The position numbers and the translations under genes are program-made. DNA of 64,000 nucleotides from JAJTFW01 sp031421935. GTDB lineage: Bacteria > Bacteroidota > Bacteroidia > AKYH767-A > OLB10. The notes below the pieces were generated by a model, which saw only the letters and a list, made by a program, of their open reading frames with translations, did no database searches and was not told where the DNA came from. Each line of letters starts with the position of its first letter. The stretch's first letter is position 1. This document shows positions 34,692-43,763 of the stretch, piece after piece. Location: contig JANOPQ010000185.1 in the NCBI GenBank assembly GCA_031421935.1, positions 30,204 to 94,203 of the forward strand, written 5' to 3'.

Positions 34692-36317
34692 ATGAAAAAA
34701 CTTATCTTAAAAATGACTACTGCAGCAGCTATGCTTGTTGCTATGTCCAATGTGAGCAATGCTCAAAACAATTTAGGAGCCGATTGCGGTTGTCCTACTG
34801 TATCTTCAAGACCAGTAGTGAATCTTGGATTGCGCGCGGATGTGAATGGTAACTTAACGGATGTCAATACAACTTTGTATTGCGATACGGTTTATACCAT
34901 TGGTGCTCCAGGAAACGTAGCTCAAAAAATTTATGTTTCTAGTGGAAAAACGTTAACTGTTAATCCAGGAACAGTTGTAAAGACTTATGATACGAATGTA
35001 AACTCTGCAGCTAGTTCATTGGTTGTTACAAGAGGTGGTAAAATTAATGCTGCTGGTTCTCCAACTTGTGGTATTGTATTTACTTCTATTCTTGATAACA
35101 TGGATGGAACACATCCAATCGGAAATCGTGGAGAATGGGGTGGTGTAGTAGTGATGGGTAATGCACAAGTAAATAGAATTGCAAATCCTGCAGGTGTTAC
35201 GACTCAAAATGGCGAAATGTTTATGGAAGGACTTTCTACCGCAGATACTCGCTCTATTTTTGGTGGCGGTTTAACTTACAATAATAATGACAATTCTGGA
35301 ATATTGAAGTATGTTTCTATTCGTTTTGCTGGTGTTACTATTGCTCAAGATGTTGAGTTAAACGGATTGTCTTTAGGTGCAGTGGGAAGTGGAACTACTA
35401 TCGAGAATATCGAGATTCTATCTAATGATGATGATGGTATCGAATTTTGGGGTGGTACTGTAAATGTAAAGTATGCTAATTTCATGTTCGTTAATGACGA
35501 TGGTTTTGATTTCGATATTAACTACGATGGAAAGATGCAATTCTTATTTGGTTTGAAAGCACCTGCTGCTATTGCTTCTGGTGGAGAAAGTGGTTTCGAG
35601 TGGGATGGTGACGAAGGTTCATCTACATTCTATAATAACTTTTCTCAGGCTAGTACTGGTTGGAGATCTCACCCTGTAGTTTACAATGCTACTATTATTG
35701 GAAATGGTTCAAATACAAGTGCGAGTGGTACAGGTACAACAACTGGAAACCCATTCGGAATTAGCTTTAAAGCTGATGCTGAAGGTGAAATCTATAATTC
35801 AATCTTCACAGGTTTCCGTGGTGGTGTGAATATGCAAAATGGAGTAGATTCATCTAAAATTAACTATGATTTAAATTTGATAAAAATCGGATGTAACCAT
35901 TTCGTAGGTTGTACTTTCCCTGCTTCTGCTGGAAACGTGCAATTATCAGGTACTGATTCTACGAAATTCTTCACAACGGATAATAATGTAAACACAAACT
36001 CTATTGCTGGTTTCGATTATTCTTTCGCAATCACTTCTAGCGCAACAAATCCTGTAACAGATAATATCGATGTTGTTCCTTCTAGTAACTTATCTACTGT
36101 TTGTACTCCTCCTGCTGATGGATTTTTTACTCCTGCAAACTTCCGTGGTGCATTTGAAGCTGGTAAGAAGCCTTGGTTAAACAAGTGGGCTTACACTTCA
36201 ATTGTAAACGTTACTCCAGGTTTAGCACCATGTCCAACTGATTTTACAGGTGACGGTGTAACTAACACTTCTGACTTCTTAATCTTTGTTGCTCAATTTA
36301 ACCTTTCTTGTAATTAA
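34692..36317 (+). CDS. Secreted beta-helix-like protein with C-terminal dockerin-like motif
   Basis: Signal peptide 1-25 (ends SNAQ). The body has repeated short beta turns with many Gly/Asn/Asp, and blocks RGEWGGVVVMGNAQVN, NDNSGILKYVSIRFAGV, ELNGLSLGAVGSGTTIENIEI, NDDDGIEFWGGTVNVKY and DDGFDFDINYDGKMQF. This matches a widespread Bacteroidota family that databases often mislabel as multidrug transporter; it has no transmembrane helices, and a parallel beta-helix is likely. The C-terminus, DFTGDGVTNTSDFLIFVAQF near 518-537, resembles one dockerin Ca-binding repeat and replaces a T9SS sorting domain. Codons are strongly biased to GCT/GGT/ACT/CGT forms, suggesting high expression. It is followed 37 bp later by the cohesin-like giant. 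Confidence 0.8.
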   Translation: MKKLILKMTTAAAMLVAMSNVSNAQNNLGADCGCPTVSSRPVVNLGLRADVNGNLTDVNTTLYCDTVYTIGAPGNVAQKIYVSSGKTLTVNPGTVVKTYDTNVNSAASSLVVTRGGKINAAGSPTCGIVFTSILDNMDGTHPIGNRGEWGGVVVMGNAQVNRIANPAGVTTQNGEMFMEGLSTADTRSIFGGGLTYNNNDNSGILKYVSIRFAGVTIAQDVELNGLSLGAVGSGTTIENIEILSNDDDGIEFWGGTVNVKYANFMFVNDDGFDFDINYDGKMQFLFGLKAPAAIASGGESGFEWDGDEGSSTFYNNFSQASTGWRSHPVVYNATIIGNGSNTSASGTGTTTGNPFGISFKADAEGEIYNSIFTGFRGGVNMQNGVDSSKINYDLNLIKIGCNHFVGCTFPASAGNVQLSGTDSTKFFTTDNNVNTNSIAGFDYSFAITSSATNPVTDNIDVVPSSNLSTVCTPPADGFFTPANFRGAFEAGKKPWLNKWAYTSIVNVTPGLAPCPTDFTGDGVTNTSDFLIFVAQFNLSCN

Positions 36318-36354
36318 TATTCTTTAAATCAATAAATCATTAACTAAAAAAATT

Positions 36355-39300
36355 ATGAAAATTAAAAATATATTAGCAGGACTTGCTTTCTTGCTAGTAG
36401 GAACCGCTGCGCATTCTCAAGGTTTAGAGAATATTATCGTAGAGAAGTACTATGTCTCAAATGCAGCGGATGCTGCTTCTGCCAATGCTGATTTAACGTC
36501 AGCTGGCTATCCAACTGGTACGCTACCAGTAGGATCTGTAACCTTCCGTGTTTATGCGGATTTATTACCAGGTTGGGGAATTCAATCCGTATACGGAATT
36601 CCTTCTCATCCATTGGTATTAACTACTTCAACAAATTTCTATAACCATTCAAATGGTAATACTACTGGAGGAAATTTCTCTAGCAGTAGTGCAGCTATCA
36701 TTGGTTCTGGAACAACTTTTTTAGATTCTTATTTGTCTTGTGGTGCTATTGCTCCTGCACGTTTCGGAGTATTGAAAGCAGAAGATGCGGTTGCAGGTGG
36801 AGCTAATTTAGCTTTCAATCCAGTTACAGTTCTTGCTAATAATGATCCAAGTGCAGCTCCAGCAATTACAACTGCTGACGGTATGTATAACACGGCTGGT
36901 GTACCTTCTTTGCTTTCTCTTACTTTGTTAGGTGATGCAGCGAGCCCATTGGTAAACATGTTTACGGATGGTTCTGTAGTTGGAAATAATTACACAAGTA
37001 CAAATACTTCTTGGGGAGTATTGGGTGAGCAAATTGGTGCTTTTCCTACTGGAACTAACCGTGTGTTATTAGGTCAGTTTACTTCTAATGGTGTGTTTCA
37101 CTTTGAATTAAATATTCAAATTCGTAACAATACTACTTTCGCAATTCAAAACTATGTTTCTTCAAATCCAACAGGTGCTGAAATTTTGATGCCTAGCTTG
37201 TCAGGAACATTTAACGTAGCTAACATCAGCCCAACAATCAGTATCACCAATCCTTTGAATGGTGCTTCTTTCTTTGTAGGTGATGCAGTTGCTATCAATG
37301 CTACTGCTGCTGATGCAGACGGTAGTGTTGCTTCTGTGGAATTTTTTGTAAATGGTGTTTCAATCGGAGTTGATAATACGGCTCCTTATACTACTACATG
37401 GACTGCTACTTCAGGTAACAAAGCGTTAACAGCTAGAGTTACTGATAATGCAGGTGCTCAAACAACTTCTGCTGCTGTGAATATCACAGTGGGTGTAAAC
37501 GTTGCTCCAACAGTAAGTCTTACCGCTCCTGCAAATGCTGCTAACGTTGTTGGTGGAACTGCGGTAAACATTGATGCGAATGCTGCTGATGCTGATGGTA
37601 CTGTTGCTAATGTTGAATTTTTTGTTGATGGTGTTTCTGTAGGTGTTGATGCAACTTCTCCTTATTCAGTTAGCTGGACCAGTGGTGCTCCTTTCGGTAA
37701 TCGTGTAATTACTGCACGTGCAACTGATAACTTCGGTGCTCAAACTACTTCTGCATCTAGAACAATATTTATATTGAATCCTGCAGGTGCTCCTTATTTG
37801 ATAGGTAATATCGTGAGTACTTGTGTTCCAAGTAACTTCTGTTTGCCAATTAAAGCGTCTACATTGAGTCCAGTTTCAAACGTGATCGGTTATGATATCG
37901 TTCTTGATTATGATGTAACTAAAGTTACTCCTACTGGTGCTATCGTAAGAAGTAATGATTTACTTTCTCCAACTTACAACTACAACCAAGTAAGCACGGC
38001 TCATTCAATTGATGCGGTTAATGGTAAAATGCGTATCGCTGTATACTTCAATTCTGGAGCTCCTGCTGCTGCACGTTTCTCTGGTTCTGGTGAAATCATT
38101 TGTGTTGAATTTGCAAAGACTGCTGGTTTCTTGAATGTAGATACTGCTATTTTCAAAGCGGATACTTTGTTAGAAAGCCGTATCACAGGTGTTCAATTAC
38201 AACCTGTTGATTCTGGTTTGTTCTCTACGTATAAGGATAGTATCTTTAATAGCTCATTGCGTTTCTGGGAAGATAATAGCCCAATCCGTTACAATGCGGC
38301 AGCTCCTAGTGATTATTTAATCACTAATATCTACGGAAACAGTATTGCATGTAATAACCGATCATTGGTTGCAGTTCAACCTGACGTGAATGGTAATTTC
38401 TCTTACAATATCAATAATGGTCCAAAGTTAGAAGTGATTAAGGATATCGCTGCTGCAACAGATGTACAACCTGTAGTAAATGGTTTCGATGCGTTCTTAA
38501 CACGTCGTGTATTAATTCTTGATGCTAGCTTCACTCCTTCAGTTTATCAAATGATTGCAATGGATGTGAATATGGATGGTGTGGTTTCTTCTGGTGACCT
38601 TACTCAAATTAACCAACGTGCGGTATTGTTCATCCCTGAATTCCAACAAGCTTGGAACTATGATGCAAGTGGTAATCCAATCCTTCCTGTACGTCCTTCA
38701 CGTGACTGGCAGTTTGTTGATGTTACAACAGTAAGTTCTACTCCGGCTTATTATATTTCTACTACCTATCCTTCAAATGATGGTATCGGTTTCAGTAAGA
38801 ACAAAGTTCCGGTTGTTGCTTTCTGTAGCAATATTCCAGTTCTTGATTACTCTGGTTGCCCAATTATCGGTACTGAGTCTTACAAAGGAATCTTAGTGGG
38901 TGATGTGAATGGTAATTACTCTTCTAACAATGGCGCACCAAGTCCTTTCAGAGTAGGTTCTACTGATAAGGTGAGCTTCAATTTGTCAAATGCAATTATT
39001 GCAAATGGTTTTGTAACGATTCCTGTTTCTTTCCAATCGAGTGAATCAGTAAATGCAATTGACTTCTCATTGAAAATGAACAATGCTAAACTTAGCTTTG
39101 ATGGTGTTGAAGATTTAACTGGTAAAATGATGATCATGTCTCATTATAACACCAACGATCAAACCATCCGTTTTACTTCGAATAGCATGGATGCAATCGA
39201 GAAAAATACGCAAGTATTAAACGTTCGTTTCGCTATCAATGGAAATGAAATGACAGCTAGTGATTTATCTAATTTAACTGCTTACTTGAATGGAGAGCAC

Positions 39301-39579
39301 GTACAATTGGATGTGAACACTGAGCGTTCACTTTCTGCTGAAAAGTTGAATGTATCTGTTTATCCAAATCCAGTGAATAGCATGTTGAATGTATTAACAT
39401 CTGAAAATGCTCAAATCGAATTATCTGATATGAGTGGTCGTGTAGTTCTTGCAGTTGCTAATGTTTTAGCAGGTGAGAAACTTGAAATGGATGTGAAAAC
39501 ATTATCAAATGGTGTTTACATGTTGAAAGTTTGGAATGGTGGATTTATCTCTACCAGCAAAGTAGTAGTGAAACACTAA
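36355..39579 (+). CDS. Large surface protein: GLENIIVEKYY-type, two Ig-like, two cohesin-like, dockerin-like and T9SS sorting domains
   Basis: 1074 residues. Signal peptide 1-21; shared domain about 22-285 (GLENIIVEKYYVS, LPVGSVTFRVYADLLPG, VLLGQFTSNGVFHFELN); two Big-type Ig domains about 289-380 and 383-473 (DADGSVASVEFFVNGVSIG and a close repeat); a cohesin-like region about 479-625 (FCLPIKASTLSPVSNVIGYDIVLDYD); a dockerin-like stretch near 736-760 (MDVNMDGVVSSGDLTQIN); a second cohesin-like region about 872-980 (VSFNLSNAIIANGFVTIPVSF, HYNTNDQTIRFTS); and a type A sorting domain about 999-1074 (VSVYPNPVNSML). The cohesin and dockerin calls rest on pattern, not on a search. Codon bias equals that of the preceding gene, and a strong terminator follows. 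Confidence 0.82.
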   Translation: MKIKNILAGLAFLLVGTAAHSQGLENIIVEKYYVSNAADAASANADLTSAGYPTGTLPVGSVTFRVYADLLPGWGIQSVYGIPSHPLVLTTSTNFYNHSNGNTTGGNFSSSSAAIIGSGTTFLDSYLSCGAIAPARFGVLKAEDAVAGGANLAFNPVTVLANNDPSAAPAITTADGMYNTAGVPSLLSLTLLGDAASPLVNMFTDGSVVGNNYTSTNTSWGVLGEQIGAFPTGTNRVLLGQFTSNGVFHFELNIQIRNNTTFAIQNYVSSNPTGAEILMPSLSGTFNVANISPTISITNPLNGASFFVGDAVAINATAADADGSVASVEFFVNGVSIGVDNTAPYTTTWTATSGNKALTARVTDNAGAQTTSAAVNITVGVNVAPTVSLTAPANAANVVGGTAVNIDANAADADGTVANVEFFVDGVSVGVDATSPYSVSWTSGAPFGNRVITARATDNFGAQTTSASRTIFILNPAGAPYLIGNIVSTCVPSNFCLPIKASTLSPVSNVIGYDIVLDYDVTKVTPTGAIVRSNDLLSPTYNYNQVSTAHSIDAVNGKMRIAVYFNSGAPAAARFSGSGEIICVEFAKTAGFLNVDTAIFKADTLLESRITGVQLQPVDSGLFSTYKDSIFNSSLRFWEDNSPIRYNAAAPSDYLITNIYGNSIACNNRSLVAVQPDVNGNFSYNINNGPKLEVIKDIAAATDVQPVVNGFDAFLTRRVLILDASFTPSVYQMIAMDVNMDGVVSSGDLTQINQRAVLFIPEFQQAWNYDASGNPILPVRPSRDWQFVDVTTVSSTPAYYISTTYPSNDGIGFSKNKVPVVAFCSNIPVLDYSGCPIIGTESYKGILVGDVNGNYSSNNGAPSPFRVGSTDKVSFNLSNAIIANGFVTIPVSFQSSESVNAIDFSLKMNNAKLSFDGVEDLTGKMMIMSHYNTNDQTIRFTSNSMDAIEKNTQVLNVRFAINGNEMTASDLSNLTAYLNGEHVQLDVNTERSLSAEKLNVSVYPNPVNSMLNVLTSENAQIELSDMSGRVVLAVANVLAGEKLEMDVKTLSNGVYMLKVWNGGFISTSKVVVKH

Positions 39580-39597
39580 TTGAATTGGGGTTTTGAC

Positions 39598-39632
39598 AAG
39601 GCTTCTGGATTTTTCCCGAAGCCTTTTTTTTG
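39598..39632 (+). terminator. Intrinsic terminator after the large surface protein
   Basis: AAGGCTTC (39598-39605) pairs with GAAGCCTT (39618-39625), loop of 12 bases, followed by eight T. It lies 18 bases after the stop codon. Confidence 0.9.
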
Positions 39633-39733
39633 TTATGAAAATTAACATTGAAGTAATTTTAATATTGTCTTAACATCCCCTTGCAACTTAAAAAGTAATT
39701 TAGCAGTGTATTTTAAATTAAAAAATTCAGTAG

Positions 39734-40333
39734 GTGAAGTCGTTTATATTATTTCTTTTTTTAGTGTGGTCAATATTTTTTGACAGCAGCTGCCTTGCCC
39801 AAATAAAGAATACTATTTTTCAAGACCAAAATAGGGAGTATTTTTACATAAATTCAACGCAAGAAATGAAGGATCGAAATACTTTCTTTTCAGTTTCTAG
39901 TAGCGCTGATACAATAGATTTTAATAGAAGTAGCTTTATAGCTATTATTTCTTCCTCAGGCCCTACTTCCATTTGCCCCGGACAAAGCGTTGTATTAACC
40001 GGAAACGGTGGCAGTGGTTACACTTATTTGTGGACCACAGGTCAAACAACTAAGTCTATTACAGTAAACCAACCAGGGGTGTATGGATTAACTATTTTCT
40101 GTTCGAAGTGCAATAACGCTACTTATGTGGCAAATCCCATCACTATTAACACCAATACATTAGTGACAGATTTAAATACCAATGGCATCGTAGATGTGGC
40201 GGATTATAACATTTTTTTGGGCAAGTACCTCACACCCTGCCTCGGTTGCCAGGAGGATTTTTATCCGGATGGTTTTGTTGACACCCGGGATTATCTGATT
40301 TGGGTAGCCGATATTTTTAAAACATGTAATTAA
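39734..40333 (+). CDS. Secreted protein with Ig-like domain and two dockerin-like repeats
   Basis: 199 residues from a GTG start at 39734; the next residues, KSFILFLFLVWSIFF, give a signal peptide ending near residue 22-23. Residues about 70-140 form an Ig/PKD-like domain of the type in SprB-like proteins (SGPTSICPGQSVVLTGNGGSG, YLWTTGQTTKSITVN, PGVYGLTI). Residues about 145-199 contain two dockerin-like Ca-binding segments, DLNTNGIVDVADYNIFLGKY and EDFYPDGFVDTRDYLIWVAD, and the protein ends KTCN much like the beta-helix protein (LSCN). There is no T9SS type A domain. The name dockerin-like is by pattern only. Confidence 0.75.
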   Translation: MKSFILFLFLVWSIFFDSSCLAQIKNTIFQDQNREYFYINSTQEMKDRNTFFSVSSSADTIDFNRSSFIAIISSSGPTSICPGQSVVLTGNGGSGYTYLWTTGQTTKSITVNQPGVYGLTIFCSKCNNATYVANPITINTNTLVTDLNTNGIVDVADYNIFLGKYLTPCLGCQEDFYPDGFVDTRDYLIWVADIFKTCN

Positions 40334-40412
40334 TTAGTTGGGCGTTCTTTTAGTTAACAATTCCCTTACACAAGTATAATTCGCAGTTTACATCAATTTC
40401 ATTTTGCAGTAG

Positions 40413-40420
40413 TAAATTTG
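40413..40420 (+). promoter_or_regulatory. Bacteroidota -7 element (TAAATTTG)
   Basis: Exact TAnnTTTG match 19 bases before the ATG at 40440. A TTTA near the -33 position is imperfect. Confidence 0.4.
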
Positions 40421-40439
40421 TAAGATAGAAATGGAAATC

Positions 40440-41270
40440 ATGAAAAGTTTAAAAATAGTAGGATGTGCCTGGATGCTTATGCTCCTTTGTGCTCAACCCA
40501 TCGCAGCAAAGTCTTTTGTTGTTAATGTTAGTGGATCTTCTGAAAGTTGCAAGAATTATGAGGTTATCAATGTTGCAGAACTTGCTAATGATGCAATGCT
40601 CGGTACCGTTTCTATTGATTCTGCCGATTCTGTTTTTTTTAGTATGAATAATGCTATTTATAATGGAACTCATGTTTCTTTTCCGATTTATTTTAATTCA
40701 GATGATTTAATTTATTCATTCGATTATTCTTTTAAATACAATCACAATCGAATTACTTTTGATACGATATCAATGGAGCCTGCTGGACAACCATTATTAG
40801 CGTTTTTCCATTATAATACCAACGATTCCACAGTACGTTTTACTTCAAGTAATCTCGTGGCTATTGCAAATGGAGTTCCTATCGCTATGATTCATTTTGA
40901 TTTTGTTGGGGGTACCACTCCTTTGTTGGATTCTTCCGATTTGTATAACTTGAAAAGTTATTTGAATGGTGATGCAAGTTCCGAAGTGATTATTCCTCCT
41001 ACAACTGTAGGTCTGAATGATAATTTAGCTGCTGAATGGGGCCTAAGCCTTTTTCCAGTACCCACAAGTAGCGAATTGAATGTTAAAATTAACCGTGATG
41101 CGAATATGGAAGTACTTTCGCTCGATGGAAAATTGGTGATGTCGAATGTTAATTTGTCTTTTCAAGGAATTAACACGTTGAATTTACAAGATCTTCAGAA
41201 TGGTATTTACCTGGTTCGCGTGATCAGTGAAGGAAGTGTTTTTTCTAAGAAGATTGTAATTGCAAAATAA
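40440..41270 (+). CDS. Surface protein with cohesin-like domain and T9SS sorting domain
   Basis: From the ATG at 40440 (an in-frame ATG at 40431 is also possible) the protein is 276 residues with signal peptide ending near IAAKS. Residues about 65-185 match the second cohesin-like region of the large protein at 36355, including VFFSMNNAIYNGTHVSFPIYF, FDYSFKYNHNRITFD, FHYNTNDSTVRFTSSN and DLYNLKSYLNGD, so the two are paralogous modules. The sorting domain is about 200-276 (LSLFPVPTSSELNV, ending SKKIVIAK). It could carry partners that have dockerin-like ends. It converges on the GH1 gene. Confidence 0.8.
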   Translation: MKSLKIVGCAWMLMLLCAQPIAAKSFVVNVSGSSESCKNYEVINVAELANDAMLGTVSIDSADSVFFSMNNAIYNGTHVSFPIYFNSDDLIYSFDYSFKYNHNRITFDTISMEPAGQPLLAFFHYNTNDSTVRFTSSNLVAIANGVPIAMIHFDFVGGTTPLLDSSDLYNLKSYLNGDASSEVIIPPTTVGLNDNLAAEWGLSLFPVPTSSELNVKINRDANMEVLSLDGKLVMSNVNLSFQGINTLNLQDLQNGIYLVRVISEGSVFSKKIVIAK

Positions 41271-41299
41271 TCAAACCCGAGAAACTAAAGGAATTTGAT

Positions 41300-42685
41300 T
41301 TATCTTTCTTCGTTGGTGTTGAATAATTGATGTTCCTGTTGAATCTTGTCCTCATAATTTTGGTTGAGGATATGATTTTTGTACCAATACCCCGATTCTT
41401 TAATAGTGCGCTTTTGATTTGTATAGTCGATATGTACTAAGCCAAAGCGCGGATAATATCCTTCAGCCCACTCGAAATTATCGTGTAGAGACCAAACAAA
41501 GTATCCGCATAATTTTGAACAATCTATCCTTGCTCTATTGATATGGAGCATATAGTTTTTTAAGTAGTTCAGTCGCTGAGAATCCTTAATTTCATTACCT
41601 GTAACATGATCAGGAAAGGCAGCGCCATTCTCACTGACAATTATATTTTTTATTTCCGGATAAGCAGCATATTTGTGAATGAGTGCATGAATGCCTTCTG
41701 GATATATTTCCCAATTGAGTAAGGTATGAGGAACTTGACGCGTTCTAGCATCAATAAGTTTAGCGTTAATGTAAGGTGTAAACCAAGAATGCTTCACCAC
41801 CTCTCGCGTGTAGTTTTGAATTCCGATGAAGTCAGGGTTTGCTTTTAATAAAGTCTCATCATCTTTCTGATAAAATTTTTCTATTTCTTTTAAGAAAGGA
41901 AGTTCTTTAATCGGATAACCATAACCTAAAAGGGGCTCTACAAAAAATCTATTCATTAAAGCATCTACACGAATAGCCGCTTGTTGATCATTGCTTGATT
42001 CACTGAAAGGTGTAATCCAAGAGCATGAGTAAGTTGTTCCTACATTGAAAGAAGTATTGTGTTCTTTAATTTGTCTAATCCCGCCAGCTTGTGCTAAGGA
42101 TGCATGGTGTGCAGCGGAAAGAAAGCTGTTCATCCCCTTTTTTCCTGGAGCATGAATCCCTAAAAAATATCCAGCACCAGTAAATACTAAAGGCTCGTTC
42201 AATACCATCCAATCGGAAACTCGATCACCAAATTTATGAAGCATCAATGCAATATACTCACTAAACCATGAAAGTATATCTCTGTTATTCCAGCCTCCAT
42301 TTATTTCAAGCTGTAAAGGCAAATCCCAATGGTATAAAGTAACCCAGGGAGTAATTCCTCTTTCTAAACAAGCATCAATAAGTCGATCGTAATAGTCTAT
42401 TCCTTTTTGATTGATGTTTCTTGTTCCTTGAGGTAAAACTCGTGGCCATGAAATGGAAAATCGGAAATTAGGAATATGTAATGATTGGACGATGTCTAAA
42501 TCTTCTTCGTATCGATAGTAAAAGGAGTTTGCAATTTCTGGAGTATGACCTCCAGCGATTTTTCCTTTGCGCAACGAAAATTCATCCCAAATGCTGGGCC
42601 CTTTTCCCTCTAAATACGAGGCGCCCTCAGTTTGTAGTGCCGATGTCGCAACACCCCAATGAAAAGGTTTTTTTACGTCCTTCAC
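41300..42685 (-). CDS. Glycoside hydrolase family 1 (beta-glucosidase-like)
   Basis: 461 residues with the full GH1 pattern: FHWGVATSALQTEG near the start, RFSISWPRVLP, YHWDLPLQLE, VLNEP with acid/base E164, and IVSENG with nucleophile E352, then GYFVWSLHDNFEWAEGYYPRFGLVHIDY. It would cleave beta-linked disaccharides or aryl glycosides, retaining mechanism. There is no signal peptide, so it is cytosolic. It starts 7 bp after the glycosyltransferase gene, in a three-gene unit with that and a metallophosphoesterase. The C-terminal extension after YWYKNHI (about 20 residues) is polar and not part of the barrel. Confidence 0.93.
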   Translation of the reverse strand: MKDVKKPFHWGVATSALQTEGASYLEGKGPSIWDEFSLRKGKIAGGHTPEIANSFYYRYEEDLDIVQSLHIPNFRFSISWPRVLPQGTRNINQKGIDYYDRLIDACLERGITPWVTLYHWDLPLQLEINGGWNNRDILSWFSEYIALMLHKFGDRVSDWMVLNEPLVFTGAGYFLGIHAPGKKGMNSFLSAAHHASLAQAGGIRQIKEHNTSFNVGTTYSCSWITPFSESSNDQQAAIRVDALMNRFFVEPLLGYGYPIKELPFLKEIEKFYQKDDETLLKANPDFIGIQNYTREVVKHSWFTPYINAKLIDARTRQVPHTLLNWEIYPEGIHALIHKYAAYPEIKNIIVSENGAAFPDHVTGNEIKDSQRLNYLKNYMLHINRARIDCSKLCGYFVWSLHDNFEWAEGYYPRFGLVHIDYTNQKRTIKESGYWYKNHILNQNYEDKIQQEHQLFNTNEER

Positions 42686-42692
42686 TTAGTAC

Positions 42693-43763
42693 TTAAGCTA
42701 GTTTTACTTTAGATGGACGTGTTAATCTTTGTAAAATAGACTGATCAGAATAAAAATTATTTTCGTCTAATTCTTGCCCTGCATGTCTTTCAATAATCTG
42801 ATCTAATAAATCTGAAGTTTCATCCGGATAATCAACAGAAATTGTATTTAATTGTTGAAACCAACTGTCTAGTTTAGGAAGTTGTTTTTCTTTCAAGTTC
42901 GGCAAAATTTCTACACCCATTGATTTTAATACAGCAGCGTTGCAATGTTGTTCGTATTGCGTTTTCATCGGAATGGCCAATAATGATTTTCCCAAATAAA
43001 GCGCTTCTGCTGTAGTGCCAAATCCTGCGTTGCATATTACTCCAGAAGATTCTGCCATGCTTTTTACAAAAGTATCTTGGTTGATGGGAATCACTCGAAA
43101 ATTCCGATGTCGATAGGTTATTTTTGATTTCTTACTGAATAATTGAAAATCAATGTCGGAATAAGTTTTCAATTTCTTGATCACTTTTTCATCATCGTAG
43201 CTGGGAAGGTATACCGTAATGTAAGGCTTGGTATCCACTTTTGCATTGCGAATTTCTTGTCGAATTATTGGCGTATGAATACTCGCATCAAATTTTTTAA
43301 AATGAAATCCATAATTAAAAGTTCCCGGTGCATAATGATTCAATATCATTTTTCCGAAAGGATCTTTCGTTTTAGGTTTGGGAGCTAATGGATGCAAACT
43401 AGCCACCTGATTGCTTAAACCAACACAAACTTTATTTTTCAAATGACATGCCCATGCCGATACCGGTTCGAAATCACTGATGACTAAATCGTATTTTTCT
43501 ACAGGTAAGCTTTTGATTTCTTTTAAAAGTTGAATTGAATCTAAATTCATATAAGTGCGAAGAATATCGACACCTCCCTGCTTCCCAAAAACAAACCCCA
43601 TTCCTTTGTAATTATATTCAACAGGAAACGGAACTTTTAAATCCCACTGCGAAGCACTGATGAGAACATCAACATTCGCTTTTTTCTTTAGTATCGGAAT
43701 GATCTCAAGCGCTCGGCTGATATGTCCGTTACCCGTGCCCTGTATGGCATAAAGTATTTTCAT
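42693..43763 (-). CDS. Glycosyltransferase (MurG/GT28-like fold)
   Basis: 356 residues. The start MKILYAIQGTGNGHISRALEI is the glycine-rich donor-side loop of MurG/MGD-type GT-B enzymes, and CNAGFGTTAEALYLGKSLLAIPMKTQYEQHCNA is the C-terminal nucleotide-sugar site. A middle segment LVISDFEPVSAWA is typical of the COG1819-like group found in Bacteroidota. The acceptor is unknown, possibly a glycolipid. It overlaps the metallophosphoesterase gene by 35 bp, so the pair is likely coupled. Confidence 0.82.
   Translation of the reverse strand: MKILYAIQGTGNGHISRALEIIPILKKKANVDVLISASQWDLKVPFPVEYNYKGMGFVFGKQGGVDILRTYMNLDSIQLLKEIKSLPVEKYDLVISDFEPVSAWACHLKNKVCVGLSNQVASLHPLAPKPKTKDPFGKMILNHYAPGTFNYGFHFKKFDASIHTPIIRQEIRNAKVDTKPYITVYLPSYDDEKVIKKLKTYSDIDFQLFSKKSKITYRHRNFRVIPINQDTFVKSMAESSGVICNAGFGTTAEALYLGKSLLAIPMKTQYEQHCNAAVLKSMGVEILPNLKEKQLPKLDSWFQQLNTISVDYPDETSDLLDQIIERHAGQELDENNFYSDQSILQRLTRPSKVKLA

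Noticed and set aside
34692..36317. Multidrug transporter, the label databases often give to this family
   Set aside because: The protein has a signal peptide and no transmembrane helices; the repeated beta turns indicate a secreted beta-helix.
36355..40333. True cellulosome
   Set aside because: No catalytic or carbohydrate-active domain is attached to the dockerin-like segments; only the assembly idea is kept as a finding.
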